Assembly (NCBI GenBank): GCA_001970855.1 | Contig: LSSN01006093.1 | Coordinates: forward strand, 1-25,272 | From: Smittium culicis | Lineage: Eukaryota; Kickxellomycota; Harpellomycetes; Harpellales; Legeriomycetaceae | Length of the DNA: 25,272 bases | Reading direction: 5' to 3' | Shown here: positions 8,644 through 18,770 of the stretch, piece by piece | Layout of the letters: each line of letters opens with the position of its first letter | Numbering within the stretch: position 1 is the stretch's first letter | The notes under the pieces: model-generated | Database searches by the model: none | What the model was told of the DNA's origin: nothing | What the model saw: the letters and a program-made list of their open reading frames with translations, nothing else | Made by a program: the position numbers and the translations under genes

Positions 8644-10432
8644 TACTGAGTAAAACAGGTAAAATAGAATTCAAAATTCTTGAGTTATAAACTGACACAA
8701 GGGAAAATTGTGACAGGGTGGAACAAATAGTTATTTAATGAATACACAATAGTAAACTAAGTATATGTGAATGCTTTGCTAATACAATAGTGTTTAGTTT
8801 AGCTTTAGTAAAGTTTTTAAATAATTTAATAATTATTTTGGGTTTGTTTTATTGTTTTATGCGGGGGTTTTTATTAATTTTTTTGATAGAAATTAGTCCA
8901 AAGAATCATCTATTATCGTTCATTTGACTTATTTAAATAAAAAATTATAGCGAACTAAAATCATCGACAAAGTTAAAGATGTAAAGAGATAGGGCCAATT
9001 AGTTTGCTCAAAACTGATTGGTTTGATAAGGAAAAAAAACATTAGGCAAAAAAGCTTCATCGTGTATCAAATAACGTATGGAATAAACATTGTCGTCGTA
9101 TCGTCAATCCATAAATTATAATACATCAGGGGCAATATATAAATAGCTCCTGAAACACTCGCACAGAAATTAAAAGATAAAATAAAATAAAAGGAAAGGA
9201 AAGGAAAAATCAAAGGAAAAAAATATAAAAGAAAAAAAAAGTATATATAAAAAAGCACCAAGTAGAGAGAATAGGTTTTTTCACCTTCTTATGGTTTTTC
9301 CTCATTCCTTAACTTAAAGCACCCATTTAGTTATTTTATTTATTATATTATAATTTAGCTTTATTTTAATAAAGAAGTTTCATAATACTTATTCAATTAT
9401 AGAATAATAAATTAATTTTATTAAGTAAAACAAATAAGCACCTATGGATACACTGGGCGCCGACAATATTAATAAAGTAATAATTAGGTAACTTTGGGAT
9501 CTTCAGAAGAGATTTAGATACCAAGCGGATTCCTTCGCAAGCACCATGAATATCGAATGTAATTAATAATATAGAATATTGCTTAAATTATGATTATTTA
9601 AAATACCTGTTTATCCATTCTATTTATAAAGCGAAATTATTAGAAAATTGCATAACTCAGAATAATAGGATATTTGGGCGAATACTTTTTGTTCGCTGTC
9701 TAAATCAAGCCTAATCAAAAAATTTTACTTAATTAAAATGTGCATTGTTTAAAAAATTTTTTTTGAAAATTATGAAGAGCAGCACAAAGTAATAAAATGA
9801 AATTATATTATATATAATTTCACTATTATCATCCACCACGAAACAAATCATGTGTATTTTTCACTAAACACAACACGTATTGAAGTAATTTCAATACGAA
9901 AAAAAAAATTAGTTCCAACCTTACTAAAAATTAATAAAAATAATTTTTTCAAATTTCGAATTTGAAATTGAGAATTATTCACTAATAGAATTAGTTCCTA
10001 AAAAAGGCAATAAAAAAATCGAGATAATTATATTGTGATTTCATCGGTTACCACGCTCATCAAAACAATTTAAAAATTAATTGTAATCATACTTAATATA
10101 ATTGACAATAAATATAACACCTTGCTAAAAAAATTCAGAATCCTGATTCCACGAAGATTGTGTATCCCAGCCTACCATTCTATAAGATATTTTTTTTTAG
10201 CTAATAAAGCTATCTAGTTAGCATAATTACCTAGTTTCTATTTATTTCGAAAAATAATATAATAAATTGTAATAAACTGAAATTATAAATTCTTTTTATA
10301 AATAAAATAGATATTATAATGTTATTAGAATTTCAAAATCTTAATGAATATGCAAATATTGCAGTAAAATTAAAAGAATAAACGTAAAAAATCTTGAGGT
10401 ACGAATCTGGCATGAAAAAAGTATTTCAGATG
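8644..10432. other. Gene-free AT-rich region with purine tract and hairpins
   Basis: I see no supportable gene. A purine-rich stretch with repeated AAAGG (about 9190-9240) explains a spurious Phe-rich frame on the minus strand. More complex sequence at about 9430-9560 may be an unrecognised transposon remnant. Three perfect hairpins at 9798-9967 are listed separately. Confidence 0.6.
9798..9967. repeat. Cluster of three perfect inverted repeats
   Basis: Stem 1 is TGAAATTATA with a 5-nt loop (9798-9822). Stem 2 is CGTATTGAA with a 5-nt loop (9876-9898). Stem 3 is TTTCAAATT with a TCG loop (9947-9967). All three arm pairs are perfect. Three stems of 9-10 bp within 170 bp is noticeable, though AT-rich DNA forms such palindromes readily. 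The function is unknown. Confidence 0.5.
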
Positions 10433-10786
10433 CCTCTTATTCTTTTTAATATATAAAAAATAAATTATTATAAACATTTATATTAATTTTCATGGATTAT
10501 AAAGCAGAACACCTGGATTGTTATTAGCTGATTGTGGTATACTTTTTTCTGAATCTGATAATAAACTTATAATTACATTAGACATACTAAGCTAGTTTGA
10601 AAAGAATTGAATATGGCAGTTAAAAATAATATGCGCAATGCAACTTCATTAAGCTATGGTTTATCAAATGTATTAAAAATTCAAAATAATATAGTAGATA
10701 GCTACAAATATCTCGAAATAATGCCAAAAAAAAATGATATGGAAAATAAACAGAAATCTTTTCAAGCGCAATTATTTAGATACTAA
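10433..10786 (+). pseudogene. Fragment of a non-LTR (LINE-type) retrotransposon reverse transcriptase
   Basis: Broken frames show the C-terminal half of a LINE-type polymerase. PLILFNI at 10433-10453 sits where such enzymes have the SP..LFNIYIND segment. TPGLLLADCGILFSES (from 10509) sits where they have the FADD catalytic motif, here degenerated to LADC. It continues TLDILS, then MQLH after stops. After a frameshift, IVDSYKYLEIM (from about 10691) matches the conserved YKYLG segment that follows the polymerase core. The frame then ends at 10784-10786. The 5' half, endonuclease and 3' end are not found. This is a dead fragment and independent of the DIRS elements. Such elements supply the machinery that could have made the small retroposition scar at 3992-4060. 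Confidence 0.6.
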
Positions 10787-12051
10787 TTTTTAAAAATATA
10801 TAATATTTCAAAAAAATTTAAAGTTTTAATAATAATATCTATACTATATCAAATAGCTTAGTATAGACACGCACTATTTTGGATGGCATAAATGTAGTAG
10901 TGTAAATCTACCACAAGGGAGTGAAAACGATTATAATCCCATTTTATGTGCGTAGCAATAAATAAATAAAAAAAAAAACATTTATTTTTGAATGAAAAGA
11001 TAGCCCCAAGATAGATAAAAAAATGAAAGAGAATTGATCGAGTACAAAGAAATTGTTAGATGATTTGTCAATTAATTGATTGAAAGATTAAAATGATATT
11101 TATCTATTTTGGGTTTAAAAAGAGAATTGCCAAATTTATTGAAAGGAAAAATCTTCATAGAAAAAACGAAGCTTTTTTTTAATCGAAAAAAAGTAAAATA
11201 AAAAATAAAATAAAATACTTATGATGAATATTTGAAAACAAAGTTCAGGAGGTTTTTTTTTACTTATAAAGTATAAATTGGTAAGAAAAGAACAAAGGTG
11301 AAACGCTCTCGAAAATTTTAGTAAAATACTTATTTACTTAGTTTATATTAAAAACTTCCTATATAAATAAAAATATATATATTTATAAGAAAATCTAAAA
11401 AAGTGAGAAAATAAGCAGAAGCTTAACTTTAAAAGAACGCTTAGTTTAAAAATTATTATTTAGTTTAGTTTTTTTTTTATTATTTTTTTTGAGAAATCAT
11501 ACTATATTTTACCTCACAGCAAAGAGTAAATATTCAAGCCTAAAAAGATTCTAAACAGGCAAACTTAATTTTAAAACCATAAATCCTTAATTGAAAATAA
11601 AGGTAAAGTAGACAAAAAAATCTACTATATAAATTACATGTAGGCCTGTAAATAATTTTAGACGATTAAAAAGAATATCATACAAATCAGACCGATAGAA
11701 CGCACTAGATTTTCTTATATAAGAACATATTACGGAAATAAAAAATACACTTGGTGGAAAAAATCTAGTACCAAGGTATCAGTCCTTATTTAATTTACTA
11801 TTAAACTGAATCCAATAAGAATTCGTGAGTATTAACTAGATCAAGATGAAAGGAGATCAAGGCTTTATTTCGTGGGTAAAGTATAGAAGACTAGAATAGT
11901 AAGTAGGAAATAAATTTACTGAAAGGCATGTTCTTTCATGGAAAGGATTATGATGTCTTTATATGGGGTAAGATAATTTTGGGGACAATAAGAAGATGAA
12001 TTAAAGTTGAGATGTAGTTTGGATTTTATTGGGTCAATACGATTTGTGTCA
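10787..12051. other. AT-rich spacer with nested inverted repeats
   Basis: No gene is recognised here. A compact more complex segment at 10838-10960 has nested complementary arms (listed separately). About 11770-11960 is of slightly higher complexity but unrecognised. Confidence 0.55.
10838..10955. repeat. Nested inverted repeats, possible structured element
   Basis: TCTATACTA (10838-10846) pairs perfectly with TAGTATAGA (10859-10867). Immediately after, ACGCAC (about 10870) can pair with GTGCGT some 75 bp downstream. This encloses a GTAG/CTAC arm with a 7-nt loop and a GGGA/TCCC arm. The multi-arm layout hints at a structured RNA or a transposon end, but it lacks a tRNA T-loop or box B and matches no family I know. 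Confidence 0.3.
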
Positions 12052-12550
12052 AGATTTGATTGGATTAATTTTAGTTAATTCGCTAATCTAAACTATTCAA
12101 TCATTTTAGTTTATTTAATAGTATAAAAGACTTAGAGATTCGTTTTTCGAATCTCTGTCTTTCATTTTTTTCTCCTTATAATAAAACCTAAAAATCTAAC
12201 AATTTGTTTACAGATCTATTATATAGTTTAAGGATTAAATTGGGTGTGAGGCATGGTAAAAATTATAGGTATGATATAAATACATTAATACCACATAATT
12301 GAGCTAATTTCATGTATGATCAAAGAGACATAATATAAAGCTGGAACCTCTAGTATTAAAAAAAGCTTTAATATTAACGTTAGAAAATTTTTTTCAGATT
12401 TGATTGGATCAATTATTAAACAAGAAATTAATTTGTGTTTTTAAATTAAATTTGTTATTATTTTGACCATAAAAGACTTGAAGTATTGCTTTTCGAATCT
12501 AAATGTCTTTCGATCTTTAAAACTTATTACTTAAAAAAATCTTAAATATC
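12052..12550. repeat. Diverged direct duplication with LTR-like features
   Basis: A block of about 150 bp at 12052-12205 recurs, diverged, at 12396-12550 (offset about 345 bp). Both start with AGATTTGATTGGAT and carry ATAAAAGACTT followed by a TTCGAATCT core and GTCTTTC, then an A-rich tail. In copy A, TATAAAAG is followed by a long hairpin: arms AAAGAC + AGAGATTCG against CGAATCTCT + GTCTTT, with a 2-nt bulge and T5 loop, 12126-12162. An AATAAA lies about 20 bp further. A TATA box, transcribed hairpin and polyadenylation signal resemble an LTR. Copy B keeps the outer AAAGAC/GTCTTT arms but not the inner stem. Confidence 0.45.
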
Positions 12551-14467
12551 TAATCAAAAAATTAAAATACCCCGAAAATAACAAAATTTATATATAAATC
12601 CAATTCCAGCAAAAATTCTAATTGGATGGGACTCGAAATTATGTACACCAAACTCGAAAATAAATTAATTTGATAACAAAAAAAATCCTGTAAATTTTGC
12701 TATAGAAAATCAATTAGTTAATTGAGGTTTGATCGACGATAAAAATAAAGTCATAATGTCGCAGAGATTTTCTCCTCCTAGAACTATATTTCTACAGCAG
12801 ACTATTGTTTTTCTGTTTATTTACTTTTTTTATCCTAAAACGTCAAGTGAATTTTAACACTAATCAAACTAATTTATTTTGTTGATAAGATTATATATAA
12901 ACGTATATGCAAATATATTTATTTCATATTTTTCGGTACTTTATTTTCGAGTTCAAACTACTCGGTATTTATATTAAAATTAAAAGTAAAATATAATGAT
13001 AAAAAATAAGATTTTTCAAAGTTATTCCTTTTTTTTTTGTTTAGCAACTTTAATATCGTGTTTAACCTATAGAAAAACACTAGATATCCTTATATATTAA
13101 TGAATCGAGGATTATAGTTTTTATAACTGAAAGAGAAATAATAATAATAGAATTTCCAAAAAAAAAACTAAAATTCTCTTTGGTTATAAGATTTGTATAA
13201 AAAAACTCACTGTAGGTACAATTTCTCAGATTTGCAAAATATTAAGAGCAAAAAACTACTTCGCCTATGACCCTAGAAATTTTTTTTATTTCTTTGTGGT
13301 TAATTGGGTCACACGTATTATCTACGACATATAGGGGATCCTCTATGAAGGAATAAATTTTTAGTTTAAATTGTTATAGAGATATATTCGCCTAATAATT
13401 AATAACCAATTAATAATAATTCCAAACTGAAATGAATAAATAAGAAAAATATATATTATTTTTAATACTTACAATTATAATTAATTAATACTAAAGCAAA
13501 AAAAAAATAACTGAAAAAAAATTCTATCTACAATCATAATTTCCCATATTTATATTTTAAAAAATAGAATATCCTGAATCAATCAAAATGATTTTAATAA
13601 CTTGCATTCAGTGTCTAGTTTCAAGATTAAAAATCATAAAGCATATATAAAAGTGATTAAATTGAAAAATATTATAATCTTATCAAACTTTTAGCTGCTA
13701 TCATAGGTAAGAAAATAGTTGAAATCTTCTGGGGGATGAGTTAAAACTTAAAAAATCTGAAATCTACAACGGCTCTGACATACTCGATTTCAAAGTTTTA
13801 ATTGTAACAGTTAAATTTCTGAGAAGAATAATCTACATCAAATACTGACTATGGAATTAATTAAGAGTTGACAGGTCCAATTAAATATAGACATACAGGC
13901 TCTAATAGTTCGGAGAAAGGGTGTGATGAAAATTTTTTTGATTAACTATCAAATTTATTATCAACTAGTTTTATAAATAAAATTTTCTTTTAGTTTATTT
14001 GAGTAATTATCTTTTATTAAATTTTTTAGATAAAGATAACAATAATAATCGATTGTATTTAATAAATAAATAAATAAATAAATAAATTTTATATATTTTT
14101 AATTTTGAATTATAAAATCTAATGAATTATAAATTCGCCGTTTAAAAAAAAAATTACCTGAATGAATTTTTGATAGTGCCAGAAAATAATCATGGAAATT
14201 TAAGATACGACTAAATTAACTTTATTATATATGTATTTATAGCTTATATTTACTCATAATAGTATTTATTAAAATAAAAAACTCTAGAACTCTATATTGA
14301 CAAAAAATTAAATTAAATTTACAATAAAAAATTTCAAATATCAAAACTTTCAAGCTTTATGGAAATTTTTTTTAAAAAATGAACATTAATAAAACTGTAT
14401 ATATTTTAATTAAAATGGTATTAATATTTGGTAAATAGGCTCGTGTTATTTAAATTATTTTATTTTA
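12551..14467. other. Gene-free AT-rich region
   Basis: I see no convincing gene. An ATG frame of 33 codons at 12756-12857 (MSQRFSPPRT then a hydrophobic stretch) is too short to support. About 13710-13920 has a more complex composition and may be an unrecognised remnant. A tetranucleotide run of TAAA type lies at 14061-14087. Confidence 0.55.
14061..14087. repeat. Short AATA tetranucleotide microsatellite
   Basis: About 6.7 perfect units of AATA run from 14061 to 14087, in otherwise AT-rich spacer. Confidence 0.8.
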
Positions 14468-14771
14468 TTTATGTAAAGTACATATGTGTGTATTACAAAT
14501 TTACTAATACTTAGGATATTCAGTCTTTAAAAATCAAAATTTAATATTATTTAAATTTCTATCTATCAGTCAAATTATCTACTACTCTTATTCTTTACCA
14601 TTTTTTATATCGAAATTTACTCTAGATAGCTATTTTTATTTGAGAATTATTATAAAATAAAAATAATTACAAATACAATGATACTAATATTATGAATCGA
14701 GATGGAGATTTTGAAAACGCTGTTGACTCCCCATTGTCATAGGTCCAAGAAATAATTTACGCTTTTCATAA

Positions 14772-15400
14772 ATGCATACGCAGAGTCAAGAAAACCCAAG
14801 CCCTGAAGAGGCATATATATTAATTTATGAAAATAGTAGAAATAACTATATTGCTGAAATACATCCTACAAGGGGCCTAATTCTGTATCCAAAACTCTTC
14901 AAATCGTTACCATCAATATATAAGGACTTCATCAAGACTACCACCTACAACATGGTGTGCATATAGACCCAAAGTTATTCGTTTACGACCCATAATTTAT
15001 TTTACAAACCTTATGAGAGCACAAATGTCTGAATTGGCTACAATTGTCACAAAGTTACGTATGGATGTAGAATATATGGCTACAAAAAATCCTGGACTAG
15101 CTCGGAAAATATCAATAAAAACTTCTGCCTCATTTATTTGAGCAAAAAGAATTTTCCAAAATTGTCTCATCTGAAAAAGTGCTGAAAAAAAAAGTGATTT
15201 CTATTAATTCATCGATTATCCAAGGATACAATGAAAGAAGGTTAAAATACCCTATAAAATAGTGCATTCATCCCACAGAGCAGCAAACCAACGTCACTAA
15301 TAACTAATCAAGCTATATTCTGTACCCTAAAACAGAATCCGATATTTAGGGTGCATTTGCGGTAGCCCTTTTGGTAAAAGGGGCCGCGAATATAGACACC
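14772..15400 (+). pseudogene. Gag-like remnant of DIRS-like copy 2
   Basis: A 64-codon open stretch from ATG 14772 carries YPKLFKSLPSIYKDF, which resembles the segment before the EEDFF region of the first copy's gag-like protein. After a stop and frame change, 15011-15110 reads MRAQMSELATIVTKLRMD and then ATKNPGLARK. This parallels NMRHLLADVLPGITRSRQD and ELPGK of copy 1. Near 15360-15420 a glycine-arginine-rich stretch (GSPFGKRGREYR) would be the nucleic-acid-binding tail. Many stops separate these pieces. Confidence 0.55.
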
Positions 15401-15535
15401 AGCGGGCGGTGAGTTGTTATTTATCTACCAAAGAGCCAGGTCAAAACTGAAATAACAACTTTGGACCAGAAAGATAATAGAAGATTGTTTGCGAATCCCA
15501 TTCAGAGTCAGTTACCGAATCTACCCAGAAAAGAG

Positions 15536-16320
15536 TTAAAGTTGAGACCAGAATAGGTTACAAAATCGGAAGCCATGGAAAGTGAGATAATTTCTCTACT
15601 ATAAAAAAATGTCATATACGATTTTTCTCCAAACTCTACCAGATTTCCCTCACAAATGTTTGAAATTTCGAAAAATCCAGGTAAATCCGCAGAGCTTGAG
15701 CCTAATACCGCTGAATCGGTACCTTCTTAATGTAAATCTCAAAATGTTGAGCGTAAATACATTTTGAACAATGATCATCAGAAAGAACTGAATAAACAGA
15801 ATCTACCTTTCAGACGCATTTCTTAACATACTGAAACCAAAAAAAAACCCCGAAAACTGTACAAGTTCAACTGGTGGAACAAGATTTATCAATTCAGGGC
15901 ACTTACTTTTGGTAATTCACTTATCCCACAGATGTTCGAATAATTTCTCCTTGCTGCTTTTAAGGCAACGGTAGATCTGTTTAGACGCTTAATTTGAAGA
16001 CACTTTGATTTTAGGGTAAACGAAAGAGGAATCGTAAAAGAATACAAACTGAATTAAGAAACTGCAAATACAAATATTCTTACAGAAAATTCCATCTTTT
16101 AGCCCTCTAAATGATCAAGCTACGAGAGAGAAGATATAATATCGTTTTATGAGCTAAGAAATACCAAAAAATAACTTAGGGGCCTGGAAAAGAATACTAG
16201 TTTTGTGATTTAGAGATTTTATTCTTCAATATTCAACCTGACATATTTAATTATAGAGGCACAGGAAATGGCTATTTTCCCCCTTCTTATAAGATTTATG
16301 GTAAAAATACTCATATAATT
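15536..16320 (+). pseudogene. Reverse transcriptase remnant of DIRS-like copy 2
   Basis: About 15572-15690 encodes the N-terminal fingers region, ending QMFEISKNPGK, with one stop after EIISLL. About 15866-15935 reads FNWWNKIYQFRALTFGNSLIP, the counterpart of the KFQFKVLPFGLSLSP motif in copy 1. EAQEMAIFPLLIRF near 16257-16300 matches the thumb segment AKAQTMAVALL of copy 1. The YxDD catalytic motif is not found intact. Several frameshifts and stops are present. Downstream 16400-17880 is probably the decayed RNase H and linker, but I could not assign it residue by residue. Confidence 0.6.
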
Positions 16321-18200
16321 AATGAATTTGAGCCTGGTTATCACAAAGAATTGAAAAAAAATTATATTAATCTGCAGACCAGCAATTGAGAACCTAGTAT
16401 GGGTACGTGATTACCTAAAAAATTGGAATTTTCACTTTTTTTAGAAGAAAAGTCCACTCAGCGGTTTATATTGAGAGATCACAATTGAAGAATATTTAAA
16501 AGTAAAAAACAATACTTAGTGAGATGAACTCGGACAAAATTGAAGCAGGATATACATGCCAAAGAGTATCTTGGAATAAAAACGCCCTCCAAATGTCAAA
16601 TATACAAAAAAAAGGCGTGATGATTTATCTGGGGAAAATAAATCCATATCTTATCTGAGAATACATGAAGGTACGGTATCAAAAGCCCTTTTGAAGATAT
16701 CAGAGCAAATATGAGCACATTTCATCAGAACTTCAACCAGAAAACAACAGGGTAATGTTCCATTAATTCAAAGCACAAAAGATCACCCAAAACGATTAAC
16801 TTCTAAGAAATAATGGTATCTATCGTACATGATGTTTAAAAATACCAGGAAATGGGTTGAACCACATGATGTTGGTACGCTTGCATCAGCAGAAAACAAA
16901 AAAATTGCATATTATGTGTGTTTGAAACCATCAACTGCTGCGGTAGCAACGAATACTTTCATTCATGTATGGAATCAATGAAATCTGATATTGAATTTAG
17001 TTTAAAAAAATACGCTGATAAAAGTCAAAATAACACTTATAACCACTTTGTATTAATCAGCGACTTGGCTCGTATAAAATTGAGATTTTTTATACCGCTC
17101 TAATCACGATTTCAGAACCATAGTTTATAATAGATCCGTCAAGCTAAAAATAGGCAACAATAAATAGTATAAAAAATCCATTATATGCCTACAAAATAAG
17201 CAGCTTAGGCTCCTAAAACTAGTTCTAGACGATTTAGTTTTAAAAATAATCCTAGATAGCGAATAAAACATAATAAAAGAAAAAAAAGTGTGTTACATTA
17301 AAACAAAAATTGCGGCTTGGCGAGAATAAATGGGCATACTCAGCCTTTTTATATCACCAATTAATGCAATAAATTTTTTATATTCTAGAAGAACCAGACA
17401 TAAATAGACTACCTATACAATAAGCGGTTATAGACCTGTCATACAAAGTTCATTTACCGATACAGTGTATATTATCAGTGATTCAGCTTTCAAGAAATAT
17501 TTTAAATAAAGAACAAGATTGAAAACTAAAATCCATTGACTACCTGAACTACAGAATAAGCCTAATAACCGAATTCCTATAATCTGGGTTAGCTACGCAG
17601 TAATATCTGGTCAGAAGCTCATAAAGCAATCGCGTTTGTTAATGGTGACGATCAGATTCACGCGGTAAAGCGGTATCGAAAGGATTTGCACCGTTTAAAC
17701 AGTCATAAATCAGGAATTCATACGACTTGTGATAATTAGACAGAAAGAAAAAATATCAGGGTCCAATTTTTAAAAAAGGTTATACATAAATTAACATTCG
17801 ATCGGATGCTTATAACCAGTACGCACATACATTGAGTATAAAAATTACGTATCAAAATCTACCCACAAAGCTAGGCATCCAATAAATGATAATTTTATAT
17901 TGTTTATTTGGTTCAAAGTTTAAATAATTATTCGAATATGATAAGGTCACATAGAATAGGAAATCATACTAATTTGTATCTATTTGAGGTCTATACTGAT
18001 AAATTCTGATATCTGTATCAATTGATATTTGACAGCTCAGCTGTCCAAAATTTATTAATTCAAATCTTTGCTACAATTAACTTTTATTTTTTATAAATTT
18101 ATTGAGGATGATTCAACAATTGTTCGGATCATATCGCTTTATAACTTTCATAACAACAATATTAATAAATAAATAGCAACTAACAAGGTGCGCAATACTA
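16321..18200. other. Unassigned interior of DIRS-like copy 2
   Basis: This has better complexity than the spacers but no readable domain. A 61-codon open frame at 16918-17103 (starting TTG) matches nothing I recognise. Position between the polymerase thumb and the recombinase tail implies RNase H and the recombinase N-terminus. The last 300 bp are AT-rich and may be a secondary insertion. Confidence 0.4.
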
Positions 18201-18345
18201 ATAAAATAAAATAAAATAAAATAAAATAAAATAAAATAAAATAAAATAAAATAAAATAAAATAAAATAAAATAAAATAAAATAAAATAAAATAAAATAAA
18301 ATAAAATAAAATAAAATAAAATAAAATAAAATAAAATAAAATAAA
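18201..18345. repeat. (ATAAA)29 microsatellite
   Basis: There are 29 perfect, uninterrupted ATAAA units (145 bp). The tract lies inside the second DIRS-like element, upstream of its recombinase tail. The lack of any interruption, in contrast to the decayed surroundings, points to recent expansion. Confidence 0.97.
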
Positions 18346-18586
18346 TATAATTCCAAAATCTTAGTGCTCAGCCAATAATAATTTCAATCTTGATGGTAAA
18401 ACTTACGTTACCGTATAAAAATCCACTAAAACTTAAACAATCATTTTAACTTTGCTATTATGTTAAGGGTTATAAAACTGTTAATTTTAGTATAAAAGTT
18501 AATTTATAAATTATTATACGGCATTTCCATTGGTTGAGATAATAAAAATTGGAAATGGAAGAAAAATCGAGATTTTTAGTTACACA

Positions 18587-18733
18587 ATTGCCACTTAAAC
18601 AGGGGCTAAATATGATGATGTGATTTCCCAAGGCTTATGGTCAGCACGAGGAACATTTGGAGATTACTATCCGTTTTCTAGGAGACACTGTAATAGCTTG
18701 AGTAATTTTTTATTAGTAAAGGCAAACCTCTGA
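18587..18733 (+). pseudogene. Tyrosine recombinase C-terminus of DIRS-like copy 2
   Basis: One frame from 18587 to the TGA at 18731-18733 reads IAT*TGAKYDDVISQGLWS, then GTFGDYYPFSRRHCNSLSNF. This aligns with IGATLAANTEIPSEVIISHAFWS, then MFDNYNRLSRKRNINITES in copy 1. The tyrosine pair after GD corresponds to the presumed nucleophile position, and Trp-Ser of the LWS motif is kept. One in-frame stop is present, and the active-site histidine of the SHAFWS motif is replaced (SQGLWS). Upstream catalytic boxes are unreadable. Confidence 0.65.
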
Positions 18734-18742
18734 AGCTACATA

Positions 18743-18770
18743 ATTGTATTTTACATAAATAAAATACAAT
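18743..18770. repeat. Perfect 11-bp hairpin after recombinase stop
   Basis: ATTGTATTTTA (18743-18753) and TAAAATACAAT (18760-18770) are perfectly complementary with a 6-nt loop. The hairpin begins 10 bp after the recombinase stop of copy 2 and overlaps its presumed right terminus, so it may be part of the element end. Confidence 0.5.

Larger units (their letters stand above)
14468..18759 (+). mobile_element. Second DIRS-like retroelement, heavily decayed
   Basis: Same orientation and order as the first element: gag-like (about 14772-15400), reverse transcriptase (about 15536-16300), a weak RNase H region, and a recombinase C-terminus (18587-18733). The outer limits are inferred. Immediately after the recombinase stop, 18735-18759 is inverted relative to 14468-14490; the two share TTTATGTAAA, TACA and TATGT with one mismatch and a 2-nt gap. 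This mirrors copy 1, where the inverted repeat also begins right after the stop. The span (about 4.3 kb including a 145-bp microsatellite) fits copy 1's 4.0 kb. Stops and frameshifts are everywhere. Confidence 0.65.

Noticed and set aside
9067..9261. 64-codon Phe-rich minus-strand frame
   Set aside because: It is produced by a purine-rich tract read on the other strand and lacks an ATG start.
10870..10950. tRNA-like cloverleaf
   Set aside because: The arms have wrong sizes, there is no T33-type anticodon loop and no T-loop or box B sequence.
12756..12857. 33-codon ATG frame with a hydrophobic stretch
   Set aside because: It is too short, with no context or homology to support a small secreted protein.
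16122..16150. Possible third copy of the DIRS terminal core (GAGAGAAGATATA-like)
   Set aside because: The match is short and falls within the polymerase interior of copy 2; probably chance.
18614..18735. C/D-box snoRNA (ATGATGA followed by a later CTGA)
   Set aside because: The same bases encode the recombinase tail of DIRS-like copy 2, and no terminal stem brings the boxes together.
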